NCBI GenBank assembly: GCA_009667805.1
Contig: CM019064.1
Span: 108,226,328-108,290,327 of the forward strand
Length of the DNA: 64,000 nucleotides
Source of the DNA: Leptobrachium leishanense
Lineage: Eukaryota > Chordata > Amphibia > Anura > Megophryidae
Direction of reading: 5' to 3'
How positions within the stretch are numbered: the first letter of the stretch is position 1; the number at the start of each line of letters is the position of its first letter. The notes below the pieces were generated by a model. The model saw only the letters and a program-made list of their open reading frames with translations, did no database searches and was not told where the DNA came from. Positions 55,331 to 64,000 of the stretch are shown in pieces. A program made the position numbers and the translations under genes.

Positions 55331-56796
55331 CAATCAGGTCCAGAAATATTGGGACATCGACACAATTCTAACATCTTTGGCTCTATAAACCACCACAATG
55401 GAGTTGGAATGAAACAAACACAATGTGCTTTAACTGCAGACTGTCAGCTTTAATTTGAGGGTATGTACATCCAACTCAGGTGAACGGTGTATGACTTACA
55501 GAAGTTTGCAGATGTGCCTCCCACTTGTTAAGGGACCAAAAGTAATGGGACAATTGGCTTCTCAGCTGTTCCATGGCCAGGTGTGTGATATTCCCTCATT
55601 ACCCCAATTACAATGTGCAGATAAAAGGCTCAGAGTTAATTTCAAGTGTGCTATTTGCATTTGGAATCTGTTGCTGTCAACTCTCAAGATGAGATCCAAA
55701 GAGCCTTCACTATCAGTGAAGCAAGCCATCATTAGGCTGAAGAAACAAAACAAACCCATAAGAGAGATAGCTAGAACATTAGGTGTGGCCAAAACAACTG
55801 TTTGGAACATTCTCAAAAAGAAGGAACGCACCGGTGAGCTCAGCAACACCACAAGACTTGGGAGACCACGGAAAACAACTGTGGTGGATGAAAGAAGAAT
55901 TCTTTCCCTGGTGAAGAAACCACCTTCACAACAGTTGGCCAGATCAAGAACACTCTCCAGGAGGTAGGTGTATGTGTGTCAAAGTCAAAAATCAAGAGAA
56001 GACTTCACCAGAGTAATTACAGAGGGTTCACCACAAGATGTAAACCATTGGTGAGCCTCAAAAACAAGAAGTCCAGATTAGAGTTTGCCAAACAACACCT
56101 AACAAAGCCTTCACAGTTCTGGAACAAGATCCTATGGACAGATGAGACCAAGATCAACTTGTACCAGAGTGATGGAAAGAGAAGAGTATGGAGAAGGAAA
56201 GGAACTGCTCATGATCCTAAGCATACCACCTCATCAGTGAAGCATGGTGGTGGTAGTGTCATGGCGTGGGCATGTATGACTGCCAATGGAACTGGTTCTC
56301 TTGTATTTATTGATGATGTGACTGCTGACAAAAGCAGCAGGATGAATTCTGAAGTGTTTCGGGCAATATTATCTGCTCACATTCAGCCAAATGCTGCAGA
56401 GCTCATTGGACGGCGCTTCACAGTGCAGATGGACAATGACTCAAAGCATACTGCAAAAGCAACCAAAGAATTTTTGAAGGGACAGAAGTGGAATTTTATG
56501 CAATGGCCAAGTCAATCACCTGACCTGAATCCCATTGAGCATGCATTTCACTTGCTGAAGACAAAACTGAAGGGAAAATGCCGCAAGAATGTCCCTTAAC
56601 AAGTGGGAGGCACATCTGCAAACTGCTGTAAGTCCTACACCGTTCACCTGAGTTGGATGTACATACCCTCAAATTAAAGCTGACAGTCTGCAGTTAAAGC
56701 ACATTGTGTTTGTTTCATTCCAACTCCATTGTGGTGGTGTATAGAGCCAAAGATGATAGAATTGTGTCGATGTCCCAATATTTCTGGACCTGACTG
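55331..56796 (+). mobile_element. Tc1-like transposon, copy 2, internally deleted
   Basis: 1466 bp between TA pairs (55329-55330, 56797-56798). Inverted repeats of 206 bp at each end (55331-55536, 56591-56796). Close to copy 1 in sequence, but with the empty TTAA site and with a deletion of about 170 bp of 3' coding and flanking sequence that stops exactly at the inner edge of the right inverted repeat. Confidence 0.93.
55691..56599 (+). pseudogene. Tc1-like transposase, copy 2, one frameshift and truncated
   Basis: The first frame (MRSKEPSLSVKQAIIRLKK to RRILSLVKK) is the helix-turn-helix DNA-binding region with the GRPRKT-like hook. A 1-nt loss near 55919 (copy 1 keeps the base) moves it to the frame starting at about 55920. 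That frame has ILWTDETKINLY (first catalytic Asp), VQMDNDSKHTAKA (second) and SPDLNPIEHAFHL (Glu). There are 34 residues between the second Asp (first Asp of DND) and the Glu, the DD34E spacing of Tc1 elements. The C-terminus is lost to the deletion. Otherwise well preserved. Confidence 0.92.
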
Positions 56797-56798
56797 TA

Positions 56799-57789
56799 TT
56801 TAATTATTTGTATGTTAGAGTACTCTGCCAGCTGCGCCTGCCCCTCAGACACTGGCTGGAAAGCCAGCGCTGGCTTCCAGTATCTGTTGAGGTATCGGCA
56901 GCGGCATAGCATGGGTTGTCAGTGCCAGGGGCAAGGCAAGAATTGTGCGCCCCCCCAACCTGTGGGCATGGTGACACACCCTGATTCCCTTCTACAAGTA
57001 GAGTATTGACCGGCTTATACAGTATATATATTCACACACAGAGAGAGGGGGAGCTGTGGAGCAGGAAAGAGAAACAGATTACATATGCAGGTTGTAGGTA
57101 ATGGTATTGGAGAGAGGTCGATAGAGAATATAAATTATACATACAGTATATATATGCAGGTTACAGTTCGGATAGAAGGCAATAGAAAGGAAAGAACAAT
57201 ATTAATAGATGAGTAGCATTAAGCTATACATAGGAAGGGATAATAGGCTAAGGCAGAACATACTAAAATATAGGAGGAACTGTAGACAAAAACAATGGGA
57301 ATAGGAGAGGAGAATATCCTTAAGGAAATGAGTATATTTCTGAGTCCTCAGAATGCACTCTGTTGATCAGTTATTGTATAGGCAAGTCCTTGTAATCCAG
57401 GTGGAGTAAACGTAGGAGATCCAGGAAGTTTCCAATAATATCCAGAAGACTTGAAGTAATGCACAGCTTTGTAAAAATAAGGTATCCAAGAAGTCTGTAA
57501 ATAATATCCTGTAGGCTTGAAATAGGAGATCCAGCGGGGTATAAGGAGAATCCCAATTCATGCAATTATGGTGTGAACAGGGGTAGCTCCTTGCAGCTTG
57601 AAGATTCCCAAGACAATGTGGAAGCATTGTCTGTTAGGAGCGACTTGGTTTTATGCTAGGAGCATTAAGTTAATTAGGCAACACCTGAGTTTTGGATAGG
57701 CAGGAGAGTCCTGAGAAGACTGCTATGAGTCTCATCACTACGAGGCGGTGCCAGGTTTAGGCTTTTTATGATGCAGGCGGTGATGCTCC
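56799..57789. other. Unassigned stretch with short internal repeats
   Basis: Contains repeated GGAGATCCAG and AATAATATCC boxes at 57410-57540 and a CAGTATATATAT tract. No ends or coding sequence recognised; possibly an old retroelement. Confidence 0.45.
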
Positions 57790-58060
57790 TTACACTTTCT
57801 CTCCCAGTACCCTCCAGTCACTCTCTCGCAGTACCCCCACTTTCTCCCAGAAACCCCAGTCACTCTCTCTCCAAGTACCCCAGTCACTCTTTCTCTCCCA
57901 GTACCCCCAGTCACTCTCTCTCTGCAAGTACCTCCAGTCACTCTCTCCCATTACCCCAGTCACTCTTTCTCTCTCAAAGTACCCCCACTTTCTCCCAGTA
58001 CCCCCAGTCAATCTCTCTCTATTCAAGTACCCCCAGTCATCCTCTCCCCGTACCCACAGT
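57790..58060. repeat. Pyrimidine-rich minisatellite
   Basis: About ten irregular units of roughly 22-30 bp built on CCCCAGTCACTCTCTCTCC and AAGTACC. Unit length varies, so it may have grown by slippage. Confidence 0.88.
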
Positions 58061-58699
58061 AACCGTTCAATGTGTGTGTTGGTTATGCTGCTCTGGTGTC
58101 ACACAGTGTCGCCTACCTGCCTGGAGTTGCTGGTGGCCTGGGGGGGAGCTGTCCAAGGGGCTTAGTGAAGACCGGATTTTAAATGTGCTGCAGGGCAGGC
58201 GCCTCCCTCCTTCCTTCCTGTTCAGCAGCTGCAAGGCTGCCAGGGGCAGGGGGCTGGCACAGGGCGTCAAATAGACGGGTATAACTGTAATGATCTAAGT
58301 AAGGCCACAGAAACCGGGGTGGTGGGTCCCTGTCTAAACCAAACAAGTACATTAATAGTAGGGGTATGCAAACTCAAGCAGAATAGGGGTTATGGGGTGC
58401 CCAGTGAGGCAGTGGTGAGAAAGTGGGATAAGGTATGGTCAGAGGGTGAGGGGGGGATCATTGAGGAGCCTCGCCGCATTTGCAGAGAGTACTAGGAGCA
58501 CACAAGAAGGTGTTACGTAGCAAAGTTTTTTGTCCTCCAGGAAGACACGAATGAAAGGAGACCAGGTAAGAAAGAACAAAAAGGTATATATGTATATATC
58601 ATACAGTGTAGGTGCCAAATTCAAATTGGGTTTACGTTATTAGAGATATTAAATGGTACAATGAAAAACTAATAAATAGTATGATGCTGCCCAGAGGAT
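58061..58699. other. No recognised feature
   Basis: Moderately GC-rich intron, no gene. Confidence 0.5.
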
Positions 58700-59560
58700 A
58701 AGTGACAAGCACAAAAAAAACAACCAAAATTTGTGCCAAATAAGGAACAAAGATATAATAGAAACCCCTTATAGCGCATCAATATAACTCAGTGCATATA
58801 AACAATAAAAGTTTGTGCAAATAGTACAATAAAAGTGCAGTAGTGCTTATTGCCGCTTAATCCCTGCAATAATGCAGGATTGGCTAAGTGCAATAGTGCA
58901 TATAGAGTCCAAATACACACAAAGGACTGCTCAACAAGCAACAGCCAATAAAGTGCAGCAGTGTTCAGTGGTAAGCCAAAAAATGTTCAACCAAGTGCAG
59001 TAGCGCATTCAGTATCCAATAAAATGAGAAGATACTCAAAAGGTCAATCGACTTGGTCCTCATTATTCCAGTACAGGATCCATGCCGTCCTCAGCATCAG
59101 CATCTCTCAAAACCAGAAAAGGGAGACACGAAGAATGATAGTGCAGAGGATCTTGACAAGTGTGGCAAAAACTTTTTTGCGTGTATATAAATAAATTAAT
59201 TAATACTTATATGCTGGGTTGGCCTGTTTTTCATAAAATCTCAAAAAAAGGAAGACAATGACAATAGTGCAAAACAGCCTGTACAAAATGAATAACAATA
59301 TGCTATTAAGTGGCTACTCACGTGTTCCATAGCCTATATACAATTGGCTCTGTATATGGTGCTCTGTGCCGATTAAAGGGATAGCACCATCCTCAGCGTG
59401 GTCAAGTGAGATAATTCTCTAGGCTAGAGCTCCTCGGTCTGGCTCTAGGGCAATGTGCTTCTGATAGCTTAATAGGTGGTGTTCCACTTTTAGGGGCTAT
59501 AAGGAACACCGAAACTTTGGGTCCGTATATTAAAAACAATGTTGGATGTCTACATTTAAA
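58700..59560. repeat. Possible pseudo-LTR-like relic
   Basis: Contains CTACTCACGTGTTCCATAG and a following GGCTCTGTATATGG box, similar in layout to 5035-5090 (ACTCACGTGTTCTAGAACC, GGTGGTTCTGTAG). Also many short AGTGCA(A/G)TAGTGC boxes. Assignment uncertain. Confidence 0.4.
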
Positions 59561-59567
59561 AAATATA

Positions 59568-60275
59568 GGGCTCTATTACATTCTCCGCGCAAATTCGTAT
59601 GCGCAGCGCTCAGCGTTAAACGTTAACCCGCGTAAATTAACGCAGGTATTACGATCCGAGCACATTTTTTCATCCGTCCAAAAATATTGCGCGTAAAAAA
59701 GACGTGCAAAAACTAGCGCAAATTAACTCTGCGCGCAGAAATCAGTGGGCAGACTGTTTTTTCACGCGATTCAGCCAATCAGAATTAAGAACCACAATTG
59801 GCTCCCATTCAGTTTTTGCGCCTGCCAAAATCAATCTGAGTATATATGATGTAGCAATAAAAAAAACACGCACAACCTCTCAATTTTATTGTTTGGGTAT
59901 GTGTAGAATGTGTAACTATACTGTGCTGTATTTTTTTTTCGTGCTGGTGTATTTTGTTTCGGCCAGAACGTTCAGAATTGCAGTTACCACCAGCTTTCCA
60001 AAGACGTTAAAATTATGCTTGCAAACGTCGTTCGTAAAAAGTTGCGCATCGATTGTAATACCAGCCACGTACCAGCACACGAACGCATTTGCGCTCACAA
60101 TGTTAAGTACGGGAAGCGCGCACAAACTTTTGCTCTCGCAGGGTAACTCACGTTAGATGTTAATGTCGTATGCACGAATGTCGCAATTTGACGGTGAGCG
60201 CAAAGGGTTTTTCCCCTCGCGTTAATGCATTTTTGCACACGCGCACATTTTTGCACAGAGAATGTAATAGAGCCC
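59568..60275. mobile_element. MITE with ATA duplication
   Basis: 708 bp with perfect ends GGGCTCTATTACATTCTC and its complement, flanked by ATA (59565-59567, 60276-60278). The interior is rich in GCGC and CGTT boxes in inverted order. Same terminal type (GGGC, TATTACA) as 12548-12677. No coding sequence. Confidence 0.87.
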
Positions 60276-60626
60276 ATAGACTTTGGTGAGACTATCTCAC
60301 AATACCAAGTATTGAAAAATGGTAACATTAAGGGAACATGCTACACATCCTGACCACTTTTTAAATGTGAGTTTAAGGACAGTGGATTTCACGAGTATAG
60401 AATGTATTGCAACTCACCCTAGGGATAGTGGATACAGGATAGTGGATTTCTTGGGCAAAGCTTAATGCAGTCTACCCTACATTTGAGATGTTAACACAGT
60501 GGTCACCTGTTTTGGTATGGATAGGTTTATTATGTGAGCCACATTGTATACCGGCGGTGACATTAGTTTCCAGGTAAATCATATGCATTAGCACTTTTTT
60601 GATTTATACATCTCTCTTTTTCGCAT
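60276..60626. other. No recognised feature
   Basis: AT-rich. GGATAGTGGAT occurs twice (about 60422, 60437), with ACAGTGGATTTC nearby. Confidence 0.5.
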
Positions 60627-61059
60627 TTAGGCTTGGGTCAGACCAGCGCACTTTTAACGTGCGTTCTGGCGCACATAATTTCGGCCGCACTAGCAGCAGA
60701 TGACGGGCAATGACGGCCAATATACGATGTACGGCCGCACAAAAGTCCGGCCGTAAAACGCAAGTGGAATTTGAACGCATTTTTTTGAGAACGCTGAACC
60801 GCTAGCACTGACATACTGAGTGCGCTGCGGCGGCATAGCGGCGTGTTTGCGTGATTAGGAGATGTCAGACGCTGCTATTGTCCAGCCTACATAACGTCCA
60901 GATGCAAAAAGAGTTTTATTGACGATCCGTACAAAATCACGCCCGAAAATGAGCGTCGTCTGACCGTTTTTGCGCATTCCGTGAAAAAATACGTCAATGC
61001 GTTCGGACGCACTTTTTCATGTTCGCGGGGAAAATTGCTTTCGTCTGACCCTAGCCTTA
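60627..61059. mobile_element. MITE of the GGGTCAGACGAGCG family, copy 2
   Basis: Starts TTAGGCTTGGGTCAGACC and ends GTCTGACCCTAGCCTTA. CpG-rich interior with ACGGCCG and GTGCGTTC boxes. Diverged from 13333-13787. Confidence 0.7.
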
Positions 61060-62179
61060 GGCAAACCTTTTTACATGTATTTGTGTTAAGGTATTGGAGT
61101 TATACAGCCAACACTACACTTATGTGTTGATACGATGAATGAAAAACATACTGTCCCCCTCACCTGTGGTTTTGAGGGGTTATGCATCTAGCATCTCTTG
61201 TGCAATCCATTTACACGTTTTTGTTTAAGATTTTTGTGGAGTGTGTGAGTTTGTGGGTTTGTTTTTATCTGGCCGTCATTGGTGACTAGTTGTGTCCAAT
61301 ACTGAGAGCTAATTTTCACAAGCTTCTTTGGAACTAATTAGTATCCAAATATAGATTTTATACGAGTAAAAATAACATTTTGATTTTATGAAATGGTTAG
61401 TGCTACCTTTTGCATACATTGTATTTAAAAAGCTGTTGTAGTTCCTAGGCGGCTTATCCAACTAGGGGACCTTTTTTGTTTTATAAGAGTTTGTAATAGA
61501 TTACCCCCTTGTTTCAGTGGTGACTTGAATCAGTGATTAGACACAGATCATATTCTCCTTTTCTGTGTATTTATTTGTCTTACAGTGCCTGGTGGAGAAA
61601 AAGGTTAAATATATACAATAGCTAGGCTTGTATCTAACTTTCACACCTTTTGTATCTGTCTCTTTTCCAAATATTTGTATATTTTGTTATTTCAATCAAT
61701 ATATTAAAACATTTCACTAATGCTTAATTGCTGTTCAGTTATCTGCACTTCTTTTGATTTATCTGTTTCATTTTTCTACCTCGTTGAAGCTTTGTTCAGT
61801 GGTCTTTATAAAAAAGGAATTTACACTTTATCAAACTGAAAACCATTGAAAACTTTAAACTGGAAGGATGGATTTCACAATAGGTACGCATTTCTAATTC
61901 CATCATCATCATTATCATCATGATTCCCATCAATCTCATTATTTTGGGTTTTAACCAATATCATGATTCAACAGCTATGAAAATGATTTATAACCATGAC
62001 CTTTAGAGGATTTAAAATCACACGCCATTATACAATCAGTCACACAACTAGGGCACAGAGAAAAATAATAGCAAAACATAATAAGACTAGATTAAAAGCA
62101 AAGTTAAAGTTAAACAACTTCGTGGAGAGAATAGAAAATTTTTCAAAACCACAATTATTACAGAAAGTTTTTGTACAGA
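61060..62179. other. No recognised feature
   Basis: AT-rich intron with an ATC/ATT-rich tract at about 61900-61925. Confidence 0.55.
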
Positions 62180-62204
62180 TATATATATATATATATATAT
62201 ATAC
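62180..62204. repeat. (AT)n microsatellite
   Basis: About 12 AT pairs followed by CAGTATATATATG. Confidence 0.88.
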
Positions 62205-62218
62205 AGTATATATATGTA

Positions 62219-62310
62219 AAATGGAGTGCTCTTTCCTGGTATTTTGTATTAAATGTCTTAGATGCACCGGCTATTGTTGCTAGTTTAGGTTGAGTGCAAC
62301 CTTCCTATAT
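62219..62310 (+). repeat. Repeat terminus, copy 1 of a direct pair
   Basis: About 90 bp (ATGGAGTGCTCTTTCCTGG, GTTGAGTGCAACCTTCCT) repeated at 63244-63335 with a few changes. Both copies adjoin AT tracts. Confidence 0.8.
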
Positions 62311-62327
62311 ACATATAAGCCAGATTA

Positions 62328-62990
62328 CAATCCTAGCGTTAAAACGCGGGCACAAGGGAGGAAAAACTGCGTCTGCAGTTTTCCCCCTTGCGCCCGCGTT
62401 TTAACGCTGGATTACAATGCAGGCGCAAAAAATGCTGCCTGCATTGTTACCGCATGGTAAAATCCGGGATGCTCGTGGCAGCGCTGAGCGCAGCCGCGAG
62501 CATCCACTCGAGGAGTCCATAGGACTCCATTAAGTTCCCCCTGCCAGTCACATGACCAGCCAGATCTCGACTCGCGAGATCTGGCCGGTCAGCGTAGCGA
62601 AACGCAGGGAGAGACTGGGGGGACTTTTTCCCCCAGTCTTTCCCTGCTCCTGCCGTATGGAGGAGGCGGTTGGAGCAGCGGTCCTCGCGGCGGGACAGAG
62701 GGTGAGTATGCGATTAATTTTTTTATTTTTTAGGCTGGTGTTAACGGATTCCGCTTCTGCAGAATCCGTTAACACCAAGCCCTGGCTGTGGATAACCTTT
62801 TGCTAACCACAGCCAGACATTAATCAGCACTAGTAGATTGTAATACTAAAGCTGATTAACACTTTGCGCTCCCCATGCTAAGTATAGGGAGCACAAAGGA
62901 CAGTAACCTCGCGCTGAAAAGCGCAAGGCACCAAACCCAAATGGTTACTTAACCCGTTTGAGTTTGGATTGTAATATGCAGGAAACACCG
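62328..62990. mobile_element. Family F element, most complete copy (class unknown)
   Basis: Left edge AGATTACAATCCTAGCG, right edge GTTTGGATTGTAATATG (inverted). The interior is a row of hairpins: GTTAAAACGCGGGC with its complement, GGAGTCCATAGGACTCC, CAGATCTCGACTCGCGAGATCTGG (positions 62569-62592), GTGTTAACGGATTC and complement. Fragments occur at 1, 2710, 4266, 7311 and 37080. Confidence 0.55.
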
Positions 62991-63243
62991 CAGCAAATGT
63001 TAATGCTCACGCAGGCCTAGACCTGTTGGGGAGCTCCAGGGTGAGTTGATCCTGTAAGTGTAGCTTTGAACAAGTTAGATAGGACCTGTCAACGATGGGG
63101 TACATTGACGTTTGTGACAGGTTTAAGCAAACTATGATCATACTTTGTGAACTGAATCCCCATCATTTATTCCCTCAGTCAGGTTCTTTGAACACCTTTG
63201 TGCTTTTTTTTGCTACAGAATATGATAATAAGGTGGTCATTGA

Positions 63244-63335
63244 TATGGAGTGCTCTTTCCTGGTATTTTGTATTTAATGTCTTAGATGCACCCGCTGTTG
63301 TTGCTAATTTAGGTTGAGTGCAACCTTCCTGCTGT
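63244..63335 (+). repeat. Repeat terminus, copy 2 of a direct pair
   Basis: See 62219-62310; here it is followed by the longest AT tract of the window. Confidence 0.8.
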
Positions 63336-63338
63336 TTA

Positions 63339-63378
<40 letters not shown>
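63339..63378. repeat. (AT)n microsatellite, longest in window
   Basis: About 20 AT pairs at the left edge of a hammerhead-carrying fragment. Confidence 0.92.
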
Positions 63379-63380
<2 letters not shown>

Positions 63381-63620
63381 CAGAAGATGGCCGCACTTGA
63401 TAAAAAAATAAAACAAAAAGTTAATTTAATACATTTAAAAGTGGACAAACGTTTCGGCTCTCTCTGGAGCCATTTTCAAGGTTGAATGATCTCAGTCTCA
63501 GGAAAAGACAAATGTGTCGGCTCTTTTGTCAAGGGAGAGAGAAGAAACGTCAGTTTTTGTATTTGTAATTTTTATGTAATAAAGATTATTATTTTTTATA
63601 AATATCACCTTAGTGTGTTC
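63379..63620 (-). repeat. Solo pseudo-LTR-like fragment with hammerhead-like motif
   Basis: Follows the AT tract directly (TTACAGAAGATGGCCGCAC). It carries the motif at 63448-63482 and is not palindromic. Confidence 0.5.
63448..63482 (-). ncRNA. Hammerhead-like motif
   Basis: The minus strand reads CCTTGAAAAT, GGCTC-CAGAGA-GAGCC, GAAACGTT. Stem perfect and the GAAAC box intact; the first box is the CTTGANAA type. Confidence 0.5.
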
Positions 63621-63747
63621 AATGAAATCTTGCTGGATATATATATGAATATGTATAGCTCACCAAGTTCAGAACATTCCACCAAACATACATCCAAATA
63701 TTGTTAAATAACCCACCACTCACTTCATATGTTTTTCCTTTTTTTTT

Positions 63748-63823
63748 AGAAAGTATTTTACCAGGAAGGATACATTGAGATTTCTCTTGGTTTCAAGTAT
63801 GTCCTGGGTGGCGAGTATGTACC
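63748..63823 (-). mobile_element. LINE 3' terminus, reversed
   Basis: The reverse complement of the end seen at 15028-15110 and 46270-46340 (AGTATTTTACCAGGAAGGAT; CAAGTATGTCCTGGGT). Confidence 0.75.
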
Positions 63824-63824
63824 A

Positions 63825-64000
63825 TTAGGCTAGGGTCAGACGAATGCATTTTTCACGTCTACCGTCAAAAAGTGCGTCAATGCGTCCGAAAGCATTTTTT
63901 CACGGAAGACGCGATAGCGGTCATACGATGCGCAATTTCGGCCGTTATTTTTTGCGGATCCAAACCAGGAAACTTTGGGTGTCTGGACGTTATGTTGGCC
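63825..64000. mobile_element. MITE of the GGGTCAGACGAGCG family, copy 3 (cut by window end)
   Basis: Begins TTAGGCTAGGGTCAGACGAA. CpG-rich interior with TGCGTCAATGCGTCCG. Only the left end is in the window. Confidence 0.65.

Larger units (their letters stand above)
22808..64000 (-). other. Upstream intron of the neuroligin gene (partial)
   Basis: This is the DNA 5' of the exon in the gene's orientation. It contains transposons on both strands and no recognisable upstream neuroligin exon. At over 41 kb without an end it implies a very long intron, in keeping with the large size known for vertebrate neuroligin-4 genes. Confidence 0.65.

Noticed and set aside
57790..58026. A frame with repeated ESDWGYWE-like units
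   Set aside because: Translation of the pyrimidine-rich minisatellite on its other strand.

Overview
This is a vertebrate intronic window, probably from an amphibian with a large, transposon-rich genome. The only host coding sequence I can support is one 153-bp exon of a neuroligin on the minus strand (22655-22807). Its peptide resembles neuroligin-4, it has consensus splice sites, and it has the same codon phase at both ends. Everything else is read as the two flanking introns: the downstream intron at 1-22654 and the upstream intron at 22808-64000. The amphibian call is an inference from the repeat mix: L2-type LINEs with (TAA)n tails, Penelope-like elements with hammerhead motifs, TTAA-flanked MITEs and Tc1 elements.

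Layout. 1-8.9 kb: a deep nest in which an old GC-rich repeat is interrupted by an L2 3' end, which holds a palindromic insert with a 15-bp target duplication, which in turn holds a TTAA MITE. 10-21 kb: scattered MITEs with recognisable duplications (ATT, TTA, TAAGTAGAG, CCTTAGAY), a Penelope relic, and two repeats with hammerhead cores. 22.7 kb: the exon. 25.5-28.6 kb: a mariner/Tigger-like MITE and an L2 relic. 30.4-31.8 kb: two palindromes centred on hammerhead-like motifs. 33.5-36.4 kb: a Tc1 element containing a TTAA MITE. 38.0-45.8 kb: five tandem units of about 850 bp, one split by a nearly full-length L2-type LINE with an 8-bp duplication and a 2A-like peptide motif. 46.7-51.5 kb: a nearly complete Penelope-like element with two apparently identical 729-bp pseudo-LTRs. 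51.9-55.1 kb: a hAT element with an exact 8-bp duplication, inserted in one arm of a palindrome. 55.3-56.8 kb: a second Tc1 element. 57-64 kb: minisatellites, more MITEs and repeat ends.

The most interesting signal is a recurring RNA-like motif, CTGANGA (or CTTGANAA), a hairpin, then GAAAC, seen in about 14 places on both strands. The hairpin stem changes sequence while keeping its pairing. Two copies lie in the pseudo-LTRs of the Penelope element, several flank palindrome centres, and one (12268-12316) has a near-canonical type I hammerhead layout. Penelope-like elements are known to carry hammerhead ribozymes, so the class is known. The coupling to palindromes, AT microsatellites and a long target duplication is the part worth testing.

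All transposon proteins here are interrupted. In the Penelope element all three breaks fall in short homopolymers, so base-calling error is a live alternative to real decay. All comparisons were made by eye; no search or folding program was run.
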